Below, piece after piece: positions 38,901 to 51,400 of a stretch of DNA of 64,000 nucleotides. Below the pieces are notes generated by a model. That model was given only the letters and a program-made list of their open reading frames with translations. It did not search any database and was not told the origin of the DNA. Position numbers and translations under genes: made by a program. Source of the stretch: Emydura subglobosa (lineage: Eukaryota > Chordata > Testudines > Chelidae); NCBI GenBank assembly GCA_007922225.1, contig ML680092.1, forward strand, positions 1,422,259-1,486,258, in the 5' to 3' direction. The first letter of the stretch is position 1. The number at the start of each line of letters is the position of its first letter.

Positions 38901-41900
38901 TGGGTTGTGACTGGGGCCGCAGGGACAGGGGGGCAATAGGGGAGCTGAGGGAGGCGGGGGACTCAGGTCGGGTGTGGCATGGGGAGGGTTACACAGGAGG
39001 CTGGCAACGCAGGAAGTGGAGAGAGGGATGTGGGAGTCACGGGGCTGGAGGGGAGGGTGGCCTCTGTCAGATCCCAGCCCTTCCCCTCCCCGGTCAGCCC
39101 AGCATCTCCCCACCCTGCCCCCTCACCTGGTACAAATGCTGCACGGTCTTGTTGTCCGGGTGCGGGGAGCTGAAGCTGACGTACTGGGTGGACACGTCCA
39201 GTCTGCGATGGGAAGGCACATCAGTGAAAGGAGAGAGCGGGGGCTGGCACCGCCCCACAGGTCAGGGGAGGAGAGAGGGGAAGCAGGAGCTTAAGGGATG
39301 AGGAGCCAGGACTCCTGGGTTCTCGGCCCAGCTCTGCGTGGGGAGGTGGGAGGAGGCCTGGCTAGAGGAATGGTGTCTTACCGCTTGGTGATGATGTTTA
39401 AGGGGTACAGGACAGGGATCCTCAGGGTGTCTCTGTTATCTGCCAGGCTCTCGTTCCCCTCATTGTTGCTGGGGGGCGAGTCGGATAGACAAGAAGGAAA
39501 CATGTTACAGCTGCCCCTGGTTCCAAATGAGTGGCCGGGGCTCTCTGCCCCGTACGCCATCTGGCTCCACAGGGGAGGTGCAGATATTTATAGCGCCTTA
39601 AACCACAGACATCCCAATGTACTCCACAGGATCCATCACTTGCGTGGCTCTGAGATGCGCCTGCCTCTGGGTGGGCCACAGGTGCTGTTTATACAGGGAT
39701 ACCTCGCGCAGCGCTAAGATGTGGCCGCCTCTGCGGTAGGGCGCAAGGACACAACCCAGGTTGCTTTGAGTGATCTAGCTGAGGAAGAGCTGTGCTCCCC
39801 ATGACATAGGACGTGACCCTCAACCTCTAAGTGTCCAAGCAAAGGTTGCTGTGGGGCGGTGGCCCACACAGCCAGGATCCACTGGGATGGCCCCAGAGGC
39901 AGCTCAGTCCCAGTTATTAAGAGGCTAGGCAAGAGCTCTGCTCCCACCTGCTGGCCATGACGTCCAGCTCCAGATAGTCTCCCCAGGAACTGTTGTGGAG
40001 AACTGCAAAGAGCAGCTGGATCAGAATCTGCACAGAGCAAGAAAGAATAAAGTCAGCACTGACTGCGGGAGAGCACCCCATATTGAGCCCCCTGTTCTGC
40101 TCCCTGCAGCACAGCGTCCCCTACCGAGCCCCACCCACTGCTCCTTGCAGCATAGGGTCCCCTGCTGTGCCCCCCAACCTGCTCCCTGCCCTCCCTAGCA
40201 GCACATTGGGGCCAGCACTGACTCACCTGGCTCTTCCCCCTGTAGATCGGGTGGCTGATGTTACAGGAGAGGTTCCTGAAGTTGGTGTCTGGGGCCTCCA
40301 GGCCATTGCAGCTCATTTTGAGCAGGTTGTTGGGCTGTTAGGGGGAAACACCCATAAGCAGTAAGGGGACAGGAGCCCAGTCCTGGTCAGCAGTGCTTGA
40401 GCAACCAGTCTGAAAACATGCCGAGATCTCCTGAGCCAGCCCGCCTCCTCCCCCCCACACACACCCTGGGGCCAGATTGGAGGCGGCACCCCATGGAGGG
40501 GAAAGGCCCCCATGTCCCATTCCCCACTTCCACCCTCCCGAGCCAGCCAATCCCCTGCCCTGGGGTCCCAATCAGGGATGGTGCCCCCTAGAGGGAAAAG
40601 GCCCCATGTCATATTCCCCTCTCCCATGATGCTACTAGAACCCCTGCCCCGCCCAAGACTGGTCCAGATTAAAGCTGTCCCGAGTGTCACCAATGTCAGG
40701 TGTCTCCCTGAGTCTGCTAAGAGCCTGAGACCCTCCGTACCTCCAGCACCGAGGCCTTGCGGAAGGACAGTCCTGGCGGTAGGGGCAGGTGGACAGCTGC
40801 ATGGTAGGCATCTTCTCCACTATTGGTAAGCTCCAGCTCCACCCGCAGCACCGTGGAGGACGACACCAGCAGCTGCTGCAACCTGCAGGCGGGCGTGAGG
40901 GTGAGTGACCCAGGTAGCAGCAACACCCGCACACTGAACACCAAATAATGTGAGGGGCCGGGGATTGCAAAGGACCCAGGTGTCCGGGGACTGGGCGGTA
41001 CATCGGAGCAGCCCCCCTATGCCTGGATTTGTCACCCTCCCCCAAAGCCATGAGCAGGATGAGAAGGGAGAACAATTGGGGCTTACAGGGAGGGCCCAGT
41101 GTCCCATGGGCAGGACAGGGTGGGTGGCAATGGGGGCAGGGTCCTGGACGCTAGCAGGAACAGCAGCTGGGAGTGGGTTGGGCAGCTGGGGAGGAGGATG
41201 TATGTGGTGGGAGCACAACTGAGGGCAGCTTTCAGTGCCTCCATGGTGGTTAAAGGGTTAACCAAGCCATGGGGTGCGGGCGGGCAGGGGGGTGAGTACT
41301 AGGGAAAAGCTCTGACAGGGCATTGGATCATCAATGACTGGAGGGGAGCCATCCCTGCAGCACAGCACCCCCTGCTGGGCCCCTGCCCACACTCTGCAGC
41401 ACAGTGCCCCCTGCTGGGCCCCCGCCCACTCCCTGCAGCGCAAGGTGCTTGTGCTGTACATATTCTGATGGAAGTGGATTTGCAGGTTGGCAGCACACAC
41501 TCCATCCTCCCCACAGTTCTTCTCAAAGGGGATCTGCAACAGAGAACAGAGCCAGAAAATTAATGCCAGACCAGCTGAACTGGGGCAGGTCTCCCCCTGG
41601 ATGAGCCCCAGAGACCAGCCAGGCCAACAGAACAGAACGATACCAGTCTGGACTCCCCGCACCTCTGTCATGGACGAGTTGAACAAAGGGTTCAGCACTG
41701 GGAGGGAGGATCTGCTGAGGCTGTCGTCCTCTTGGAGGGAAAAGCGCAGCGAGATCTTGATTGCTGTGATGTAGTCCGCCAAGCATTTCTGATGGAGAGA
41801 GATCTCTGTATAAACAGCCCCTGCTGTCCCCAGAGGGTGCTGCATCTCAGCGCCAGGCAAGGGATCCCTGTATAACGGGTCTCCGCACCCTGCCGCATTG

Positions 41901-44900
41901 CAGCACTGGGTGAGGGATCCCATATATAAACAGCCACCGAGCTCTGCTCCCAGCAGCTGCACTATTATCCCAACAGATTCGCTGATTCCCCCTGTGAGCC
42001 AGGGAATGAGTATCAGTGATCAATTACCAGTATCGTGATCGTCTCTGTGGTGCAGTGCTCCCCATCTGAGATTTCCAGGCTCCCAGACGTGTTCCTCTGC
42101 CCATTCTCAAACACCCCTCGGCTCTTCATGGGATTGTCATCAATCTCCAGCCAGTAGGTGAGGTTGGCAGAGAGATGCTCTGGCGGGCAAGAAAGGGGGA
42201 AATGCATGAAGGTTGGCATACAGGCACTAGCTGGGTTAGAGCAAGAAGCCAGGACTCCAGGGTCTAGTTCCAGCTCTGGGAGAGGAGTGGAATCTAAGGG
42301 GTTTGAGGAAGGCCACTTGTGTGGTTAATATCCTGTCGCTGACCTTGGTAGCGCCTGGTAGCTCGGCTGGCATTGAAGCAGACAGTGAGGTTACCCCTCT
42401 GCCCGAAAGGATCATTCCCCGAACACATCACCTGCTTTATGGGGATTTCCTTTGGCAAGAACCACACTGTGGGGACCACTGTCAGGATGGGCCGGGAGCT
42501 GGGGAAACAATGGACAGTGTCAACCACCCCCCCGTTAGAGGTGAAGGGTCCCGTGTCCCATTCCCCACCTTCTGATCCAGCCAGTCCCCCAGCCCTTAGG
42601 TCAGACAGGACCCAGCACCAGCAGCCCCGAGAGGGGAAAGGCCCCAAGTCCCATTCCCTAGGAAGAGACCCCAGGAGTCTGGCTAAACAGACTCACCTCA
42701 GCATGACCACCTTTCCTAGAGCTCCGATGGCAATGTCTGTTAGTCCATCCCCACTAAGGTCCATCTGTCCATGAATGGATTGGCCAAAGTATTTCATGGC
42801 AGGCGAGACTGTTGTGCCTTCAATTCTCTGTGAGACATGGAGCAGGAGAAAATCACTACAGGATGAGAATGTGAGTGCTGGATTCCTGCAGCGTAGTGCC
42901 CCCTATTGTCAGGCTGGGAGATGGGGCACGACTGGGAACCCCATGGCACAGGGCCCCCTAGTGCCAGGATGGGAAACTGGGCACAGCTGGGACCCCCCTT
43001 GGCACAAGGCCCCCTAGTGTCAGGTTGGGAGACGGGGTACGGCCAGGACCCCCCTGCAGCACAGCGCCTCCTAGTGCTGCTCCTCACCTGGCTGTAGTGT
43101 GTATTGAGCTCCCTCTGGTGGCCATTGTATATGTAGACAGCGCCACGCTCCTCGTTCTCCAGCGGCGCCCCCACAGCTACGTCAGCCCAGCCGTCCCCGT
43201 TCAGGTCAGCGAGCGCTGTGATGGCCGCTCCGAATCGGCCCAGAGGGCTCCCCATGGCTCCATGTAGCACCGCAGTGCTGGTGAGCCCGGCCTGGGGAGT
43301 GAACATGGAGGGGTTAGATACACAGCCAGCAGCACCTGCTGGGACCCCAGCACAGCCTTGGGGACTCCCTGCTGCCTCCCAGGAAAAGCGCCCCCTGCTG
43401 GGGAGACCCACCCATCCCCTGGGCTTTTAGCCGGAGGTCCGTACAGCACTGGCTGTGCCCCTTCCCATGGTTACCCACCTTGTCCCAGCGATAGATGTGG
43501 ACCCTGCCCCCACTCCTCTCCGCATAGTACAGGGGGGCCCCCACTAGGAGCACGTCCGTGTCCTCGTCTCCATCTACGTCCACTGAGCACAGAACTGCGC
43601 CGAAATAGGAGCCAATCTGCAAGCCAAGGACGGGACTCAGAGAGGTAGGGAGCAACCACAGCGCCCCCGCCAGTGAGCCTTCCTCTGCACTCCGCAGCGT
43701 GGCACGCCCTACTGAGCCCCGCCCAGGTCCCTGCAGCTCAGCACCCCTTGCTGAGCCCCATCCCACTCTCTGCTGTACAGCGCCCCCTCCCCCGGGGCCC
43801 ATTCTCACTTGCTCCCCCATGATGTGCTGCGTATCTGTCCAGTTGAAGCTGTTGGGATCGATTTCAAACACGACGACCATCCCAATGTGCTGGTAGCGGG
43901 GGGCTCCCGCAGCATAGAGTGTTCTGTTCTGGTGCTGCATGGATTTCACTGCATAGCCTGGGGGCAGGAAAAATCTCAGGATAAAAGGGGCATGTGCAAG
44001 CCTCTCTATTCATGCCCATGGAGAGGTGGCAGGGTGTGCCCCAGGCAACCCTCCAAAGCTTCAGTGGCCTGAGAGCCACACAGCTGTGTAGGCCCTGCTG
44101 TCTCACCCCAGAGCAGCTATGCACAACCCAGTGATTCCCCTCCACAAGCACTGGGCAAGGGAGCCTTGTATAAACGGCCTCTGTGTCCCACCGCACAGGC
44201 GAGGGACTCTGGAGGCAGAATGGGAGGCTCAAGGGGGTTGGGGGTAACGTACCCAGGTAGGCGTCCTTTATCTGCTCACTGGCAGAGGGGCTCCTGATGA
44301 ATCTCTCCTGTGTCTGATCATCCTTCAGCTCAATCAGTCCCCCAGCCCAGTCATCTGCCCCCACGGCCCCCAGTACCACCCGGCCCTGCAGGGACAGAGA
44401 GACACATCATGGGGCAAAGGGGAGGTCAGAGGGAGCAGGGAACCCCTGAACTCCTATGCCTGACCCCCTCCCTGACCCCTTTAATACCCACAGCCCAGGC
44501 CCCTCCCTGAGCTCCCACAGCCCAGACCCCTCCCATAACCCACCTGAACCCACACAGCTTAGGTCCCTCCCTGAACCCCCATGAACCCCACAGCTCAGCC
44601 CTACCTAAACCCCCATATCCAGCTCTCCATACCCCTGAACCACCATAGCCCTGGTCCCTCCCTGTGGCTCACTTTGGACAGGTCCGCACTGAATCCACTT
44701 GATGAGAGCTCCATGTGGAAGGAGCTGCGGCTGCTTGTGCCTGCAAGAGAGACATAGATGGGAGCTCAGAACAGTGACCCCTGTATGAACAGCCCCCATG
44801 CCCCACCCCAGAGGTGGCTGCAGCTTCGGCTCGGTCTACACTATTGCTTACTTCGGTATAATGTATGTCACTCAGGGAGTGTGAATTATCCACACCCCAT

Positions 44901-47900
44901 GAGCGACATAAATTACACCAACCTAAGCGCCGGTGTGGACGAGCAGGAGAGCGTCTCCCGCTGACATAGGTACTGTGACTTGCGGAGGTGGAGTTATAAG
45001 GCAACAGGGGAGCTGCGTTGGTGCACCTGCGCCGTTCTAGTGTAGTCTAGCCTTGTGTGACCACTGACAGAATGGATGACTAGAGCCCAGGAGCTGGGAA
45101 TCAGGTCTCTTGGGTTCTGATCCTTCCCTTTATGTGTTTCAGCCACAGGGGAGCTGCTGAGTGCACCAGGCTGCTGCCCATGTCCAATGCCTCCCGCAAG
45201 GAGTGTTGAAGGGGGGGGGGGGAACTGAGCACATCTTCTGTTGCATACACCAGGGGGTTCTGCCAGACTGTATGCGCCACACTCTGCAATCCTGGCTGTG
45301 AGTAGAGCAAGTGCTGGTACCTTCGATGGCGTAGATCTTGGCCTGCAGCTCATTGAAGAGGCCTTTGAGCTTTTCGAAGTTGTCCAGCACCTTGACATAC
45401 TGATTTGTGGGCTCTGAGGCGAACTGTTCCAAGTGGGCCTGGGAGCGGTCAAAGTTATTGCCGATCTAGAGAGAGGGAGAGGGAAGTTGGAACCCATGTC
45501 AATCCCAATGGGCTAGGCTTCCTGGTTCTACCCCCAGCACTGGGAGGGGGATGGGATCTCGTGGATTAGATCAGTGGTTCTCAACCAGAGGTACACATAC
45601 CCTCAGGGGTATGCAGAGGTCTTCCAGGGGGGTACATCATCTTATCTTGATAGTTGCCTAGTTTTGCACTGGGCACTAAAAAGCACTCAGTATAAACTAA
45701 AATTTCATACAGACAGTGACGTGTTTATACTGCTCTGTGTACTATACACTGAAATGCAAGTCCAATATTTATATTCCAATTGGTTTATTTTATAATTATA
45801 TGGTAAAAATGCAAAAGTGAGCCATGTCTCAGTAACAGTGTGCTGGGTCACCTTTGTATTCCTATGTCTGATTTTGTCAGCAAGTGGTTTTTAAGTGAGG
45901 TGAAACTTGGGGTTATGCAAGACAAATTAGACTCCTGAAAGGGGTCCAGTAGTCTCAGAAAGGATGAGAACCCCTGGGGTAGAGCAGAGGTGAGGGCTGG
46001 GAGCCAGTACTCCTGGGTTCCTTACCCCAATGATGTAGCGAACTATTTTCTTGTCTTTGGCAGCCTTCACCGTGCCCCCGTCAGTGGGGTCTCCATCTGT
46101 GATAATGATCATCACTCGAGTCACCTCGTCCCGGGCACCTCTCTCAGGGGTAAAAACCTGGTCTCTGCAGGACGTAGAGAAATGGTACAGATGAACTGAG
46201 AAGTAGTGATATTCCAGAACTGGGCACAGGAGCTGTTTATACAGGGATCCCTCCCCCAGCACTGAGATGCAGCCACCTCTGGGCTGAGACGTGGGCGGGG
46301 GGGGGTGGTTAAACAGATCCATCTCCCTGCCTCCATAGGTTACTCACGCAACATAGTTGATGGCGTTGAAGGTGTTTGTCAGGTCTTTCATGTGCGTCAC
46401 CTTTTCCAGGAGTTTCTTGGGATTTGGGTTTCGTTTGTAATCGTTAAAATCAAACTCCGTCTTCACGTTCTTGGAAAACTGCACTGCTGCGAACTGGGAG
46501 GAGAGGCGTTGTCAGAACAGCACAGCTCCCCCGCTGTACAGTGATCTCTAGCACCAAGCTGAGAGACAGGGACTGGCCAGGACCCCCTTGCAACCCAGCA
46601 CCCCCAAGCGCCGGGCTGGGAGATGGGGCACAGCTAGGACTCTCCCCCACCCCTTCCAACACAGCACCCCCTAGTGCCAGTTTGGGGAGGTGGGGCACCG
46701 CCAGTGTTTGTAGGGCAGCAGGCAGGGCAGGAGTCAATCACATACATGAATTGTGGTGTTTCCCAGCTTCTCCATCACGTCTATCATGAATTCCTTGATG
46801 GCATTGAACTGGTCAGAGTTCATGCTGCCTGAGCCATCGAACAGAAACACCAGATCCACATTCCCTTTGAGGCATTCTGTGAGGAACCAACAGCAAGAGT
46901 TGGAGCCCGCAGGGGGGGTGGGGTGGAAGTCAGGATTCCTGGGTTCCATTCCCAGCTCTGGGAAGGGAGTGGGGCCTAGCCAGGAGTCCTGGGTACTGTG
47001 GGAAAGCAACGGGGTCTCAGTGCTTGTGTCTGTCTGTTCCTTACGTTCATATCCTGGCATGATGTTCTTGGGCTGCTCCAGGCGTGCCTTGAAGAGGGAG
47101 CAGACCCCACTCAGGTACAGGTTCCCATCACACTCGTGGTTCAACCCCGAGCCGCAGACCTATGTGGGGTGCCGAGCAAGGCCATTAATAATCATGTATG
47201 GGGTGAGAAGGGGAGCACATAGGACTGGAAATCAGCACATCCATCACTGAGCCAAACCCGACAGGGAGGGGAGATGGGGCAGGGCCTGGGTCTCCGGATC
47301 TTAGTCCAAAAACAGGAGAATCAAAGAGGGGGCAACAGAGATGAAGTCGCCCCATCTACCCTGTCCCCACCTGGGCCAGGATCATTCCCCGCTTGTCTAT
47401 TCGCCAGGAGAGATGGAGCTGTCCCATCAGGGCTGGTCCCACAGCCAATGCTCCCCCACCTCCCCTTTTCTCCCCCGTGCACTCACAATCAGCCGGGCAT
47501 CTGTGCCATCGCTGGCCAGGGACATGCCGAGATGAGCCATCTGAGCACTCTCTGCAATGAGAGAAAAACAGGGTCAGTGCTGTGCCCTGGACATGCCCCA
47601 CCCTGTGTCTCCTGCCCCCCCGATTTCTCCCCAGACCCACCCAGCAATGGGATGACCCAGCAGGAGCTGTTCTTCACAGCACACTGGTACAGCTGCCCTG
47701 TGGAGTTCTGATCACCTGGCGCTCCCACGATGATACTGTAAAACAAGGCAGATCAGACACAGGGGATGGGAAGTACCCAGTGCCAGAGACTCCACTCGGG
47801 GTGGGGATAGCACCCAGAAGTCCTGGCTCCCAGCCCTGCTGTTGTAACCCACTAGCCCCCACTTCCCTGCCAGAGCCAGGCATAGAACCCAAGTGTCCTG

Positions 47901-48423
47901 ACTCCCAGCAGCCCCTTCTCTGCTGTAACACATGAGACCCCCATGTCCTTCTTGGTTTCCGTGTCTCAATTCGTCCTTCATTTGCCCCCCCCTCGGATGC
48001 CAGACATGCCCCCCCTGACATACTCTTGCTTCCTACTTAGCCCCGGAGGATGCAGCATGGTTTTGGGTACTGAAAGGGGAACAGGGCGTTGGCATTATGC
48101 TTTGTGCATGACCCAGAAGTGACCATACACAGGCTGGGGGGGGGGGGAGGCGGGTTCCCATTGGGAAAGAGCTGGTGAGGGCCTGGAAATCCCCAGTGCT
48201 GAAGCACACCATGGTCTGGGGCCTTGTTACATTATAAACTAAATCCTACTTGCCTCCTGGAACTGATCCTAGAACCCAAGAGTCCTGACAATTAGCCCCA
48301 CCGCTGCCTCCAACTCCATTCCCCTCCCCCAGCTATGGATAGATCCCAGGAGTTCTGATTCCCAGCCCCACTCACCCTTCTCTAACCCACTAGCACCCAC
48401 ACCCCTCTTTGGAGGACGCTGAG

Positions 48424-48454
<31 letters not shown>

Positions 48455-51400
48455 GGGCAGGGTGAGGCGGTCTCTTACCTTGCATCTTCAGACTGCAGCA
48501 CCTGGTACCCGAAATTCTTGCTTGCCCTGTGGGCCAGCACCACCATGCGGTTGGTGTCAATGTTGTACCCCAGGGTGGGCTCTGGCCCTGTTGTGGGGTG
48601 TTGAAGGAAACTGGGTCAGAGCAGCTTCCACCGGGGGCATGAGAACATCCTCCTACACAGCCCCCTCCCCATCCAGAGTGGGGACACCTCTGCTCAGCCG
48701 CTCTACCTCCAACCCTGCCCTTTGACCTCTGCTGCCTTCGTCCCCAGTAGAGGCGCTGCCTGGCTGCCAGAGCCTCCGACTTACTGCCATATCCTTCTGC
48801 TCCACCTTTCACACTCGCACCCGGGGCCGAGCCCCGACACCTCTCGGTTTGGCAGTTCATAGCCCCGGCACCTCTGGGCTTGCTGCAACAGTTATGAATG
48901 TAAAAAAAAAATTGCTTGATTCTCGGCATCTTGTGCATTCTACATTAAGCACTGCTCACACCATCTCGCTGGGATGGAAACGCTGCCTTGGTTATGTCAT
49001 CAGTGCCATGTGGTTTGTGACACGTAGTCTGAAAGCTGCACCGCTCCTGCCCTGACCCCCCCATCCCCCAACCTCATTTCACACCTTTCCACCCTTCTTG
49101 CTTCATGTGAGCTCAGTGAGCCACTAGCTGTCAGGCGAGCACCCAGCTCGCTGTGTGTCTAGGCAGCCAGCAGGGAGAGTTCCCCACACAGGCAGCCCCC
49201 ACCCCAGGGGTGATGGGAGGTCGGTCTCTGTCTTCCGTCCAGCCCTCGGCCACTCTGAGCAAGGCGGAGGGAGGGGGGAGGGGGGGCTGGTTAGTGCAAT
49301 GTGTGGGAAATTTATGCTGAGACCCGACAAGCTCACCTCAAACAAAGACCCACTGAACAGGTGTCAGGTCAGCCAGCACCCCATGTCCCTGCCCTGCTGA
49401 GCCAGCCAGTTCACCGCCTTGGAGCTGGATTGGAGCAGGCGCCCCCTAGAGGCGAAAGATCCCTTGTTCCTGGACTGATCTATGTGGTTTGTGAAAGGAG
49501 GGAAGCACAGTAGCGTCTTCTTGCTGTGGGAATGAGATGATACATGACCAGGCACTGCAGGGCACAGAGGAGTAGGGGAGGGCTCCCAGAGGAAACTCTT
49601 GGGGCAGGGCTCCAGAGATTGGGGGATATGGTAGGTCTGGAGTGGCCTACACAAAGCAGGCGAAGTGGTCAGGTCCACGCCAGGCATAGCCAGCTGCTGT
49701 TCTCTAAGCCTGCCCTGAATGCGGCTCAGTGAGGACACACTCTGACAGTTCCTTCTATGTTCAGCCCAGTGCTCTGACCCAGCTGGGCAGAGAGCGGCAC
49801 CACGCCTGCCACAGATTGGTTGGGACATCGCTCCATGGGGCAGCGGTAAAGTTGCATTGAGGGGGATGGCGTATGCCTTACCTCTGCATGTCCTTTTTGC
49901 AGAAGGTTAAATTTAGCTGCTCTCCACTTTTGGGAAGGGCACGAGGCAGAACGGGGCAAACAAAACTCTGCCTTCACAAAGTTTTGGGGCAGGAATTTCC
50001 CTTATTTTTTGAGGAAGTTGTTGGTAGGGAGGGGACACCAGCTCAGTTACCAACTTTTGCCTTGTCCTAGAATCATAGAATCATAGAATATTAGAGTTGG
50101 AAGGGACCTCAGGAGGTCATCTAGTCCAACCCCCTGCTCAGAGCAGGACTAACCTCAGCTATATCATCCCAACCAGGGCTGTGTCAAGCCTCAGCTTAAA
50201 AACCTCTAAGGATGGAGATTCCACCACCTCCCTAGGTAACCCATTCCAGTGCTTCACCACCCTCCTAGTAAAAAACTTTTTCCTAATGTCCAACCTAGAC
50301 CTCCTGCCCTGCAACTTGAGACCATTGCTCCTTGTTCTGACATCTGCCACCACCGAGAACAGCCTAGCCCCATCCTCCCTGGAACCCCCTTTCAGGTAGT
50401 TAAAGGCCGCTATCAAATCCCCCCTCAATCTTCTCTTTTGCAGACTAAACAAGCCCAGTTCCCTCAGCCTCTCCTCATAAGTCCTGTGCTCCAGCCCCCT
50501 AATCATTTTTGTTGCCCTCCGCTGCACTCTCTCCAACTTCTCCACATCTTTTTTGTAGTGGGGGGCCCAAAACTGGACACAATATTCTAAATGCGGCCTC
50601 ACCAATGCCGAATAGAGGGGAATAATCACTTCCCGTGACCTGCTGGCAATGCCCCTCCTAATGCAGCCCAATATGCCATTAGCCTTCTTGACAACCAGGG
50701 CACACTAATGACTCATATCCAGCTTTTTATCCACCATTACCCCCAGGTCCCTTTCTGCAGAGCTGCTGCCCAGTTCGTCGGTCCCCAGTCTATAGCTGTG
50801 CATGGGATTCTTCCTTCCTAAGTGGAGGACTCCTGGCTCCTCTATGCCCCCATTGGGGCCATTTCTCTACAGTCTGACCTTTCATCCTTTCCCCTGGAAC
50901 TACAGGAGTGAAACTGATCCGTGTGAACCCTCAAGTGGTGCAGACTGGCTCAGTTATTGTAAGACGCTGAATGTTGTTCCGTGTTTAAAGTTACTGGCTT
51001 GACCAAGAACAGTATCCTTGCAGTGCATTATTGCATCCCTCAATTTCCCCACCTGTAACATGGGATAAAGATATCTACCTCCTTCCTGAAACACTTTGCA
51101 ATTTACTGAGGAAAAGCACCATGCAAGAGCTAAGTGGTGTTATTACATTTTATTAGCCACAGTAGTGTGTCAACTGCAAACCTGCGTGTCAACTACAACT
51201 GCCTAAATGACCATCAACTCCTATTAATAACATTGTTTTCTGTCCAAAAAACTTCATAAACACAGAGTTAAGGTTGCTTGGGGCTATCTCAGATCCTCCC
51301 ACAATGTTGTGTTGAGCAAAATTCCAACCTCTGAAAACCAGAAAATACAAAGTGAAGGTTAATGTTCCAGTTATCTTAACACTGCCCCCCAGGCCTGTCC

